A DNA stretch of 10,642 nucleotides from Shewanella sp. (GCA_004195335.1 SDWK01000312.1:1-10642), one strand, 5' to 3'; positions 1 through 6,937 are shown, numbered from the stretch's first letter. Translations and numbers: made by a program. The notes: generated by a model from the sequence alone, not told the origin.

Positions 1-143
1 AACCTGGCCATCTCACCATATCTCGCCTCGGTGGTATCCATCAGAGGATAAAACGCGAGCGACACCAGACGCACGCACAAAGCCGTAACCAAAACTGCGA
101 GTGAATATTGAGCCGGAGATAAGGACTTTAATCTATTGATCAT
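1..143 (-). CDS. ArnT/PMT-like membrane glycosyltransferase, N-terminal fragment
   Basis: This reading frame starts with ATG at 143-141 and runs off the left edge, so only about 47 residues are visible. They show a short basic N-terminus (MINRLKSLS), a hydrophobic segment at about residues 13-31, and then PLMDTTEARYGEMAR. An acidic residue followed by E-x-RY-x-E-M/I-A-R directly after the first membrane helix is the hallmark of the first periplasmic loop of ArnT and related GT-C (PMT/GT39/GT83) enzymes, where the Asp and Glu are catalytically important. These enzymes take a sugar from a polyprenyl-phosphate donor and move it to lipid A, a glycan or a protein on the periplasmic side. The ATG overlaps the TGA of the preceding glycosyltransferase gene (ATGA), which indicates translational coupling and a shared pathway. 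The acceptor and the sugar cannot be told from this fragment. The family call is fairly sure, the substrate unknown. Confidence 0.75.
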   Translation of the reverse strand, partial: MINRLKSLSPAQYSLAVLVTALCVRLVSLAFYPLMDTTEARYGEMAR

Positions 144-1171
144 CCCGTCGACTCCAGATAGCGAACATTCTCACCCACCTCAGAATGACTCACACTGGTA
201 CGCGTGCTTTGTTGCTGTCCCACCTCACGAATGAGGTATATCGGCCTCTGTTTTACCTCCATAAATACTCGACCTAAATACTCACCAATCAAACCCAGAG
301 CCAGTAATTGAACCCCGGCAAGCGCAACCTGCACTATCATTAAGGAGGGATAACCCGTCACCACCTCTCCCCACAACACGGTCTTCAAAAATACCCAACC
401 GCCATACGTAAATGCAGAGAAGGCGGTGATCATCCCGGCCCAGGTCGCCAGCCTCAAGGGCTTGATACTAAATGATGTAATGCCATCCATCGCTAAACCG
501 ACAAGCTTACTGTAATTCCATTTAGTCTCGCCGAGATGACGTGGGTCACGGTCAAACAATATCTCTATTTGGGAAAAACCAGGCCAACTCAGTATCCCTT
601 TCATAAATCGATTTCTTTCGGATAATTTGTTAATACTGTCGACGACCTGACGGCTGATAAGCCTAAAGTCTCCAACATTCTCCGGCACCGGAGACTCGGC
701 CATACCATTGATTATCCGATAAAAGGCTGCAGCAGACAGACGCTTAAACCAAGATTCCCCCAGGCGTTTCCTGCGTTTCATATTAACGACATCAAACCCC
801 TCGCTCCAAGCCTGCAACATCTGAGGGATTAATTCAGGCGGGTCTTGAAGATCGGCATCGAGCAAGATAACGGCTAGTCCTCTTGCCTGCTCTAGCCCTG
901 CCGTCATCGCAGCCTCTTTACCAAAGTTCCGACTCAAACGAATACACTGATGTTCACTGGATGATACGGGTAACTGCTGCAGCAGATCCCAGGTATTATC
1001 ACTACTGCCATCATCGATAAAAACAATTTCTGATGATTCAGGAATATTCGATAACACTTGGCTTAAACGGGAAAATAGTGGCTGAAGCATTTCAGCCTCG
1101 TTGTACATAGGAATAAGAATAGAGAGACAAATCTGACCATCACCGCGATTTGTGGACGTTGGCTGTGCCAT
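140..1171 (-). CDS. Polyprenyl-phosphate glycosyltransferase, GT2 family (ArnC/GtrB-like)
   Basis: This 343-residue protein has an N-terminal GT-A domain at about residues 15-235 and two C-terminal membrane helices at about 241-264 and 273-297. Visible motifs are SILIPMYNE (17-25), DDGS (53-56), the metal-binding D-A-D followed by LQDPPE (105-113), and the tail EYLGRVFMEVKQRPIYLI (297-314), typical of the ArnC/GtrB/DPM1-like subfamily. Such enzymes transfer a sugar from a nucleotide donor to undecaprenyl phosphate at the inner face of the inner membrane. The length suits the family (about 310-350). The ATG at 1171 has an AAGG-type ribosome site about 9 bases upstream. The stop overlaps the start of an ArnT-like gene, giving a donor-maker plus donor-user pair. 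A two-component system is divergent across a 127-base gap. The sugar is not identifiable: no aminoarabinose synthesis genes are in view, so I do not call it arnC. Confidence 0.88.
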   Translation of the reverse strand: MAQPTSTNRGDGQICLSILIPMYNEAEMLQPLFSRLSQVLSNIPESSEIVFIDDGSSDNTWDLLQQLPVSSSEHQCIRLSRNFGKEAAMTAGLEQARGLAVILLDADLQDPPELIPQMLQAWSEGFDVVNMKRRKRLGESWFKRLSAAAFYRIINGMAESPVPENVGDFRLISRQVVDSINKLSERNRFMKGILSWPGFSQIEILFDRDPRHLGETKWNYSKLVGLAMDGITSFSIKPLRLATWAGMITAFSAFTYGGWVFLKTVLWGEVVTGYPSLMIVQVALAGVQLLALGLIGEYLGRVFMEVKQRPIYLIREVGQQQSTRTSVSHSEVGENVRYLESTG

Positions 1172-1298
1172 ACTAAGAAACCTTCAATAAACAGAAAGCG
1201 GAGAGAAACATACAGCTAACTATGTGAATTTATTATCATCGACATTTCTTCCACATAATAGTGTAATAATTAGCTTCTATCGTTAATCAGAGGAACAG
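1172..1298. promoter_or_regulatory. Divergent promoter region between glycosyltransferase and two-component genes
   Basis: This AT-rich 127-base gap must hold promoters for both directions. On the minus strand a good -10 candidate, GATAAT (1237-1232), has no recognisable -35. Instead, two hexamers ATTATT and ATTATG separated by five bases (1270-1254, minus strand) lie where the -35 would be, 16 bases upstream of the -10. Direct hexamers on an 11-base period are the usual target layout of OmpR-family regulators, which bind as tandem dimers. The match is 5 of 6 in an AT-rich context and could be chance. It resembles neither the PmrA box (YTTAAG) nor the PhoP box (GTTTA type). Confidence 0.35.
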
Positions 1299-1985
1299 AT
1301 GGCTTTAACACAATTACTCATTGTCGAAGACAACCAGGATGTGGCAGGTATACTTGCCGACTTTTTTGAATCCCAGGGAACAGAGGTCGATTTTGCGGCT
1401 AATGGTGAGCTAGGCTATAAGCTCGCACTCGATGGGTGTTTCGACCTCATCATCTTAGATCTTATGCTGCCCAAGATGGATGGTTTAACTGTAGCCAAGA
1501 AGCTGAGACATATGGGCTGCACCACCCCTATTCTCATGTTAACGGCACTGGATGATAAACAAGATCTTTTAAACGGTTTTGCCTCAGGCGCCGATGACTA
1601 TCTTGCAAAACCCTTCGATTTAGATGTTCTCAATGCCAGAGTCACGGCCTTAATTAATCGACATCAGGGTAAGGTCGCCCGAGGCGTATTAAAATATGGT
1701 TCTCTTGAACTCGATACCGCCAAGCATCAAGTCTATCGCAGTGGTAAAAAGCTCGCGCTTACGCCCGCTTGCTATCAAATTTTGCATTATCTTATGCATA
1801 AAGCACCCAATATCGTAAAACGAGAAGAGCTAATCGATGAACTGTGGGGTGACACTCCGCCGAGTAATGATATTTTACGCAGCCATATGTATCAGCTACG
1901 CAACCAGCTAGATAAACCTTTCGAAACCCCCATATTGATCACCGTGCCTAAAATAGGTTTTAAACTTGAGCTTACGAGCAATTGA
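1299..1985 (+). CDS. OmpR/PhoB-family DNA-binding response regulator
   Basis: This 228-residue protein has a receiver domain (about 4-120) and a C-terminal winged helix (about 130-226). The receiver is complete: acidic pair E10-D11, phosphoacceptor D54 in LILDLMLPKMDG, T82 in LTALD, and K104 in YLAKP. The effector domain shows the expected features: LTPACYQIL at the start of its helical core, REELIDELWG, the recognition-helix stretch SHMYQLRNQL, and the wing ending in VPKIGFKL. It should bind DNA as a phosphorylation-driven dimer. An AGAGGA ribosome site lies 5 bases before ATG 1299. Its stop overlaps the start of the sensor kinase gene, so the two form a cognate pair. It is divergent to polyprenyl-sugar glycosyltransferase genes, which are plausible targets. 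The LPxxD-type wing and the PmrA/QseB-like look are consistent with envelope regulation, but the exact orthologue is not assignable. Confidence 0.93.
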   Translation: MALTQLLIVEDNQDVAGILADFFESQGTEVDFAANGELGYKLALDGCFDLIILDLMLPKMDGLTVAKKLRHMGCTTPILMLTALDDKQDLLNGFASGADDYLAKPFDLDVLNARVTALINRHQGKVARGVLKYGSLELDTAKHQVYRSGKKLALTPACYQILHYLMHKAPNIVKREELIDELWGDTPPSNDILRSHMYQLRNQLDKPFETPILITVPKIGFKLELTSN

Positions 1986-3253
1986 TGTTGACCTCCCCGA
2001 CGAAAAGAAGTCCGGCCAACACAATGACAAGTAAACTTAGCCTCTATTTTGCCTTCATTGCCGTTGTCGTAGGAGCCACACTCTTTGTGCTCAGTCAGTC
2101 AATGCTGTATTGGTTGGAAGATGAGTTAAGCCGCAGAACATTACAGCAAAGTGCTGGTACGGCAATCGTTCAATTTAAGCATGAGGCTAAATCCCCGTTA
2201 ATTATCACAACCAATATCCGGGCCTATAATCGTGTTCAGGATTTACCGAAAAAATATCGAGCCTTAGCCCAGTACCCTATAGGTTTTCTCGATGAGATCC
2301 AGAACAGCGACTTCGACGACCTTTTCCTTTACCACAGTGAATACACTCAAGATGGTACACGCTTCCCCTTACTGATCATCATGAATGCCGAACACGTCGA
2401 GTTATCACCCACTGAATGGCGCTACATAAACCTGATATCAATCATTGTCGTGTTGGTACTTTTTTTACTGTTTGGCTACGCTATCATCAAGCTCACCCGC
2501 AGATTAATAACGCCCATCACTCAGTTGAGCCAGCAGCTCAAATCGAACGATCCCAATAGCCATTTTTCGGTGCCGAGCGACTCGGCCATCGAATTTAATG
2601 AATTAGCGGAGAGCCTTAACCGTTATCGCCAACAAAATGAGAAGTTAATTCAGCAGGAACAAGCCTTTGCCAGGTATGCCAGCCATGAATTAAGAACACC
2701 ACTCACCGTCATTCTGGGGGCGACCTGGTTACTTAAGCAGAAGGCTGAACCCGAATATCAGACAAGGCAAAGAGAGAGAATAGCTAAAGCCGCGACAGAT
2801 ATGCAGCATACCATCGAGGCTTTGCTTAGCTTGGTCAAGCAGGAGCAAGCAAAAGAAAACGTCCAGCTCAGAATCATTAACCGCAGTGAGCTCGAACATA
2901 TCATCGAGTACGTACAACCCCTAGCCGAGAGTAAAGGCTTGAGCATTACGCTGCAGATGCACTGCGAACCTAAGATCCAGCCCAGTGAGTCCGTACTACG
3001 TATGTTACTGACCAATTTACTCAACAACGCCATCAATGCCTGCGATGCGGGCGTGATTGCTATAGAAGTGGATCAAAACTGCATTCGAATCACCGACCAA
3101 GGCACCGGACTCAATGAGTCGGAGCAATCTCCACAGGGGCATGGCTTGGGGTTATTGATTGTCGATGCACTATGTCAGCGATACGATTGGGAGTTTAATT
3201 TGAGCCAGGCTCCGGAAAGCGGCTGTATTGCAACTCTCAGCTTTATCTCATAA
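1985..3253 (+). CDS. Membrane sensor histidine kinase, partner of the upstream regulator
   Basis: This inner-membrane kinase has 422 residues from ATG 1985. Helix TM1 is at about 18-42, a short periplasmic domain of about 100 residues follows, TM2 is at about 147-170, and a HAMP-like linker leads to the dimerisation domain with phosphoacceptor H234 in SHELRTPL. The ATPase domain carries an N box (N344, N347, N348, N351 region), a D box D371-x-G-x-G and a G box HGLGL (386-390). It would autophosphorylate H234 and pass the phosphate to D54 of the adjacent regulator. The periplasmic domain shows no motif that identifies the signal. Start choice: a TTG at 1982, ATG 1985 and ATG 2024 are all in frame. 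ATG 1985 overlaps the regulator stop (TGATG), which suits coupling. ATG 2024 would still precede TM1 and has a purine-rich stretch further upstream, so it remains possible. A terminator follows 8 bases after the stop. Confidence 0.92.
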   Translation: MLTSPTKRSPANTMTSKLSLYFAFIAVVVGATLFVLSQSMLYWLEDELSRRTLQQSAGTAIVQFKHEAKSPLIITTNIRAYNRVQDLPKKYRALAQYPIGFLDEIQNSDFDDLFLYHSEYTQDGTRFPLLIIMNAEHVELSPTEWRYINLISIIVVLVLFLLFGYAIIKLTRRLITPITQLSQQLKSNDPNSHFSVPSDSAIEFNELAESLNRYRQQNEKLIQQEQAFARYASHELRTPLTVILGATWLLKQKAEPEYQTRQRERIAKAATDMQHTIEALLSLVKQEQAKENVQLRIINRSELEHIIEYVQPLAESKGLSITLQMHCEPKIQPSESVLRMLLTNLLNNAINACDAGVIAIEVDQNCIRITDQGTGLNESEQSPQGHGLGLLIVDALCQRYDWEFNLSQAPESGCIATLSFIS

Positions 3254-3260
3254 ATTCAAA

Positions 3261-3282
3261 AAACGAGCCATCTGGCTCGTTT
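3261..3282. terminator. Bidirectional intrinsic terminator
   Basis: A perfect 9-base stem AAACGAGCC / GGCTCGTTT with the tetraloop ATCT lies between the convergent kinase gene and the lipoprotein gene. It is preceded by an A run and followed by TTTAATTTTT, so it can act on both strands. It closes the two-component operon on the plus strand and the lipoprotein gene on the minus strand. Confidence 0.88.
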
Positions 3283-3314
3283 AATTTTTAATAGCGTTGG
3301 CACCGTCCCCGACT

Positions 3315-4130
3315 CTAACCCTGACGGGTAAAACGATACGATTGTATCTGCACATCTTCGCCTTTGATCTGGGTAAAGGTATCGACAAGAAACACATCTT
3401 TTCCGGCAAAGCGCAGTTCGACACGCATGTTATTACGCTCATCACCCGATAAGGTCTGCCCTTTTACACCGACAGGATAATAACTATATCTCTGATTGTT
3501 AGCCTGATATTCGCCAGAGAAGCGCATCTTGTCATTGTTACTGAACTCCGTCTCTAAGCTATAGCCGGCTGTAGGGGTAAAGCCCAATTGAATCAGCCCC
3601 GTTAACTCATGGGAAACACCATCGACATTGAGATTCTCGAAGTTCAACTGAGCCGTTGTTGTTCTAGTTAAGCTGCCTTTGGCAACGCCAGTAGCCTCGA
3701 TACGTTTTCCATCCTCCGCCAACGCCCAGATATTAATCTGCCAATCACCGGTAAAGTCATCTAGCTTATCCCAATTTTGCGGCGCGCTTGTCGATTGTGC
3801 CGCTACGGGGTTAGTCGCATTACCCAAGCCATTTATATTAATGTTTTTGTTACCATTTTCATTACGATAATCTTCCCTATCATTATGATAATCTGCAGAA
3901 GCACCAGCAACGCCACCAGCAGTGGCTCCCACCAAAGCACCTTTAGCAGCCATACTTGCATCACCTGTAACTGCGCCCAAGGCTAAACCTAAGATCGCAC
4001 CACCAGCGATGCCGGTTTTCAATCCACGGTTGCTATCTTGATTTCCATTTTCACCATCAGAGGTACTCGCACAGCCACTCAGAAGTGAAACGCACAATGC
4101 TGCAAGTAAGGTTTTTTTCATGTTTGTCAT
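3315..4130 (-). CDS. Lipoprotein with glycine-zipper segment and C-terminal beta-rich domain
   Basis: This 271-residue protein begins with a lipoprotein signal: basic MTNMKK, a hydrophobic core, and lipobox LSGC with the lipidated Cys at position 20. Ala at +2 favours the outer membrane. Residues about 36-78 are a glycine-zipper stretch rich in GAxxG and GxxxG (GIAGGAILG, GALVGATAGGVAG), as in the YMGG/OmpA-type glycine-zipper families that associate with or insert in membranes. An Asn-rich linker (about 81-105) leads to a domain at about 119-270 starting with DDFTGDWQINIW, predicted to be beta-stranded and reminiscent of DUF1579/lipocalin-like folds. The second assignment is weak. The ATG at 4130 is favoured over the ATG encoding M4 because GAGGAA lies 6-7 bases upstream (4142-4137). 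It is transcribed alone and divergent to the helix-turn-helix gene. The role is unknown, perhaps envelope stability or binding of a hydrophobic ligand. Confidence 0.85.
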   Translation of the reverse strand: MTNMKKTLLAALCVSLLSGCASTSDGENGNQDSNRGLKTGIAGGAILGLALGAVTGDASMAAKGALVGATAGGVAGASADYHNDREDYRNENGNKNININGLGNATNPVAAQSTSAPQNWDKLDDFTGDWQINIWALAEDGKRIEATGVAKGSLTRTTTAQLNFENLNVDGVSHELTGLIQLGFTPTAGYSLETEFSNNDKMRFSGEYQANNQRYSYYPVGVKGQTLSGDERNNMRVELRFAGKDVFLVDTFTQIKGEDVQIQSYRFTRQG

Positions 4131-4280
4131 AGTGTGTTCCTCAATAAAAAGCGGTACATTACAGATAAGTCAGTGACGCTATTTAATCAGTTTGATTGAA
4201 TTTTCATCAGGGCATGGCTCCGAAAAAAAAATAACCTCATGCCTAGACGAATGTGCTGATGTGGAACTAAAGAGGGTGAT
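4131..4280. promoter_or_regulatory. Divergent regulatory region with two small inverted repeats
   Basis: The 150-base gap between the lipoprotein and the helix-turn-helix gene carries AATCA-GTT-TGATT (4185-4197), a 5-3-5 inverted repeat. It also carries GGCATG...CATGCC (4211-4216 and 4238-4243), whose 21-base spacer contains a run of nine A (4223-4231). Either could be an operator for the adjacent regulator, but both arms are short. The AGAGGG ribosome site of the plus-strand gene lies at 4271-4276. Confidence 0.35.
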
Positions 4281-5261
4281 ATGAGCAACGAGCAGTTTTC
4301 AGGAATAGACCAGTATCTCTTAAAAAGGCGTTCTCAAAGGGGGCTCTCCCAAGAGGGGCTGGCACTCGAGTTGCAATCTTATAGTGAGCTATTCGCGGAT
4401 ATTGACTCTCTTGCGATCAGTCGCTGGGAACGAGGTAAAGTCAGTCCCAACATTCGACGTCAGATTGCACTAATGGAATACTTTTCAGATGAAGCGCACT
4501 TGCTGTTATCAAACCCTGACTTTGAGTTAAAACAGCTACCCTCAATGTCTGCGTTTCAGCGTATGTTAGATCAACAAACCAGTTATAACCATGTGATGGG
4601 AGCCCACCCCTACATTCCGAGCGACAACATCAATTTCGACAAGATAAATAAGCACGCAGACAATGCAGGCCAGATGATACGCTGGATATGTCACTACCAC
4701 AGTAATCTTACCCGCCAGCGTGAAAACTGGAACCCGGATTTTATCACTCCACTCGTAGAGCACGCTTCTACCGAGGTGACCTTTTATCAGGTAGACGGAG
4801 TGCTCATCGGTCATATCATTCTATTAAGGGTCAGTCCTCAAACCTTAGACTCACTGCTTACGGGTCAATTGGATGACAGTGAACTCACGCCAGCACATTT
4901 GGTCGGTAGCGATCAGGCGGCCTCGACTTACATTTTAAGCGCCTATCTTGGGGGACGACATATCGCTGAGGACTACATGACGCATCTGTTATTGAGTTTG
5001 ATCGAAAATCCGTTAACTTTGGCGTTAGGTTACCGGGCAAGATCTGACATAGGGATCAAGTTAATGGATTTTTTCACCGGGGTACGGATTGCCTGCGGAG
5101 AAGCACTCAACGATAGACTCGATGGTGCCAGATATAATGGAAAACGATATACTTATGTCTCTTTTTCCATACAAAGAGAGCACCTACTCTCGAGCCCCTT
5201 ACTGCTCAACCTGATGCGTCACTCCAGTGAAACGGACAAAGAATATGAAAAAGCAGAGTGA
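4281..5261 (+). CDS. XRE-type helix-turn-helix protein with long C-terminal domain of uncertain type
   Basis: This 326-residue protein opens with a Cro/C1-like DNA-binding domain at about residues 9-68. It shows YLLKRRSQRGLSQEGLALEL, then SLAISRWERGKVSP, the classic S/xxWExG-x-xxP signature following the recognition helix. There is an unusual insertion of about ten residues (ELFADIDSLA) between helices 2 and 3. After a helical linker (about 85-150), residues about 163-300 form an alpha/beta domain (VTFYQVDGVLIGHIILLRV ... STYILSAYLGG ... ALGYRARSDIG). This order faintly recalls a GNAT acetyltransferase fold, but I see no clean acetyl-CoA R/QxxGxG/A loop, so it may be degenerate or a ligand-sensing domain. 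No export signal or membrane helix is evident, so it should be cytoplasmic. AGAGGG lies 5 bases before the ATG. The gene stands alone, divergent to a lipoprotein gene, and is likely autoregulatory. Target genes are unknown. Confidence 0.82.
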   Translation: MSNEQFSGIDQYLLKRRSQRGLSQEGLALELQSYSELFADIDSLAISRWERGKVSPNIRRQIALMEYFSDEAHLLLSNPDFELKQLPSMSAFQRMLDQQTSYNHVMGAHPYIPSDNINFDKINKHADNAGQMIRWICHYHSNLTRQRENWNPDFITPLVEHASTEVTFYQVDGVLIGHIILLRVSPQTLDSLLTGQLDDSELTPAHLVGSDQAASTYILSAYLGGRHIAEDYMTHLLLSLIENPLTLALGYRARSDIGIKLMDFFTGVRIACGEALNDRLDGARYNGKRYTYVSFSIQREHLLSSPLLLNLMRHSSETDKEYEKAE

Positions 5262-5275
5262 ATACTCTGCTTTTT
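5248..5275. terminator. Strong bidirectional terminator overlapping the end of the helix-turn-helix gene
   Basis: A perfect 12-base stem AAAAAGCAGAGT / ACTCTGCTTTTT with loop GAAT is flanked by A and T runs. Its left arm covers the last codons and stop (5259-5261) of the plus-strand gene, and on the minus strand it lies 20 bases beyond the stop of the DUF4397-like lipoprotein gene. It should serve both convergent genes. Confidence 0.88.
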
Positions 5276-5294
5276 CAGCGAGTGTTTTAAATGC

Positions 5295-6665
5295 CTATTG
5301 AAACAGTGACAACTGATAGCCCAACGGCATAGAAGTATCTTTTATCAGCGCCATCGAGTAGTTCCCTCCCCCCTTTAAGCTCAGTAGCTCGGATTGATAA
5401 AGCAAGGTCAAATCATCATTATCATTTTGCTTCACGACACTTATCTCATACTCTCCGGACGGTATGGTCAGCGAATTCAACTCGGCAAAGTCGGCATCAT
5501 CTATCTTATATTCTGCCGATTCTATGGTTTCACTGGAACGAACAAAATAAATGGTGAGATCATCGAACTCATGCACCAGATTAGTAAAGTTCATTTGGTA
5601 CTCAAATGCCCTCGGCCTGAGATCATGTGTTTGAGTCATGCCTCTCACCCCGCCAGTCTCATCCTGATAGACAAAAATTGATCTGCTTTCATCCTGGTTA
5701 AAAGTCACCAATAGATTATTAGCCAACAACTCGCCCGAGTCACTCTGCAGAATTCGCACACCGTAATCATCAAAATCTATCTCTTTAAACTCAGAGACCT
5801 TCCCCACTCCAATATCATTCACTTGGACGGCACCTAAATGGTTTGTCATCTCGGCATCGATGCTACCTTGCTCACCCAACCCGTTAAACAGCCTAAACTC
5901 GGCGTGAGCATCAACATTGGCATAGGTCACAGGAGTTGACGTAGAATCGATACTGTCTATGGTGATGTTTGGCGTGCCGGGGCCGAAACTTTCTCGAATA
6001 ATCAACTTATAGACGGTATTAGTCGATAACGACATGCTTGCTGTTGTGTATATCGGCTCCAGAGAGTCCGGCTCAGTCAGATAAAGAATATAATCGCCCG
6101 TATCAAAGATCACTGCATCTGAATGCTCCCTGTAATTCACCTCCCCAATTAGGGTCGCATCAATAAATTCACGACCATAGAGACCAATATAAACATCAAA
6201 CCCAGCACTATTCATCGCGGTATGGGCCACCAAAAGCTGCATCTTGCTATAGTCTTCATCTTCATCGCTGTTTAACTCATCCATCTCCTCTCTTTGATAG
6301 TTAATATCGATAAATTCGGGTGAATGGTACTCCCCCACCAGCATAAACAAATGCTCCTCATCATTCCCCAGATTAAGACTCTGCTCATAAACGGTCTGAT
6401 CGTCACCCAGCTCATCATTACCCACAATGGCCAACTCGACGCTACCTGTCGAGTATGAGTATCTGGCCATAGAATCGGCAAAATCCACACCTGTATATTC
6501 GTACTCATCCATCGATAGCCGCGCCGAGGTGCTGTTTGGTGAAGCATTGTAAAATTGAATATAACTCACGTCGGAGGAGCTATCCTCATCATCACTGCTA
6601 CACGCCGTCATCCCCAGCAATACACCGGATAGAATGAGTGCCTGCCATAAAAAAGATTTTTTCAA
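5295..6665 (-). CDS. Lipoprotein with four DUF4397-like repeats (TTG start)
   Basis: I place the start at TTG 6665-6663. It gives a clean lipoprotein signal (MKKSFLWQAL..., lipobox MTAC, Cys 22) and has AAAGGGAG six bases upstream. The longer reading from 6701 would add 12 residues before the signal and would put this ribosome site inside the gene. The mature 435 residues are acidic, with an Asp/Ser-rich linker after the Cys. About four units of roughly 90 residues follow, opening with SYIQFYNASPN (34), MQLLVAHTAMN (142), AEFRLFNGLGE (255) and YQMNFTNLVHE (356). They close with similar strands (HLFMLVG, VYKLIIRE, SIFVYQD, YSMALIK). The first unit matches the DUF4397 look (xVxHASP-type opening, TGSVELAIVG). 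DUF4397 domains are beta-sandwich modules of unknown function on surface or exported proteins. It should be anchored in the outer membrane (Ser at +2). No partner gene is evident. Confidence 0.85.
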   Translation of the reverse strand: MKKSFLWQALILSGVLLGMTACSSDDEDSSSDVSYIQFYNASPNSTSARLSMDEYEYTGVDFADSMARYSYSTGSVELAIVGNDELGDDQTVYEQSLNLGNDEEHLFMLVGEYHSPEFIDINYQREEMDELNSDEDEDYSKMQLLVAHTAMNSAGFDVYIGLYGREFIDATLIGEVNYREHSDAVIFDTGDYILYLTEPDSLEPIYTTASMSLSTNTVYKLIIRESFGPGTPNITIDSIDSTSTPVTYANVDAHAEFRLFNGLGEQGSIDAEMTNHLGAVQVNDIGVGKVSEFKEIDFDDYGVRILQSDSGELLANNLLVTFNQDESRSIFVYQDETGGVRGMTQTHDLRPRAFEYQMNFTNLVHEFDDLTIYFVRSSETIESAEYKIDDADFAELNSLTIPSGEYEISVVKQNDNDDLTLLYQSELLSLKGGGNYSMALIKDTSMPLGYQLSLFQ

Positions 6666-6671
6666 AATAAA

Positions 6672-6679
6672 CTCCCTTT
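6672..6679 (-). promoter_or_regulatory. Ribosome binding site that fixes the TTG start
   Basis: AAAGGGAG on the minus strand lies six bases before TTG 6665 (spacer TTTATT). It is the only good ribosome site near this gene and decides the start in favour of TTG over the in-frame start at 6701. Confidence 0.75.
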
Positions 6680-6695
6680 GATTACCAATTGTTAT

Positions 6696-6711
6696 AACCA
6701 TTTACATGGTT
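6696..6711. repeat. Small inverted repeat upstream of the DUF4397-like gene
   Basis: AACCAT-TTAC-ATGGTT is a perfect 6-base inverted repeat 31 bases upstream of the TTG start. It could be an operator or a hairpin in the leader mRNA. The arms are short, so chance is possible. Confidence 0.35.
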
Positions 6712-6821
6712 GCTACTTATGACAAAAAAGAGGCGTCAAGAACTGTAAGCCTGAGTAATAGAAGGTAATTAAATTTATAGGTTTGTGATTAAGGGAATGG
6801 AAAGGTAAACAGCAGCAGAAA

Positions 6822-6839
6822 CAGCGCCTCTCGGCGCTG
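6822..6839. terminator. GC-rich hairpin, possible terminator of the FG-GAP gene
   Basis: CAGCGCC-TCTC-GGCGCTG forms a perfect 7-base GC-rich stem about 100 bases past the minus-strand stop at 6938. On the minus strand it is followed by TTTCTGCTGCTGTTT, which is T-rich but has no clean T run. It may end transcription of the FG-GAP gene and would separate it from the DUF4397-like gene downstream. Confidence 0.5.
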
Positions 6840-6937
6840 CTCTATGTTATCTCTACAGGTATATTTGTTTCGTAAAAGTGGTTAAATATAGAGCGTTGCT
6901 TATAGATCACGGCTTAGTAGTGTAGCCAAAGATGCAC

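Noticed and set aside
2729..3036. Minus-strand open frames of 62 and 92 codons inside the kinase gene
   Set aside because: They lie opposite the well-supported kinase domains, have no ribosome site or family features, and look like antisense shadows.
3679..3986. Plus-strand frames opposite the glycine-zipper lipoprotein
   Set aside because: The low-complexity Gly/Ala and Asn codons keep the opposite strand open. The translated products show no domain and no start signal.
6272..6547. 91-codon minus-strand frame, offset within the DUF4397-like gene
   Set aside because: It overlaps the real gene in another frame and its Trp/Arg/Met-rich product is typical of an out-of-frame translation.
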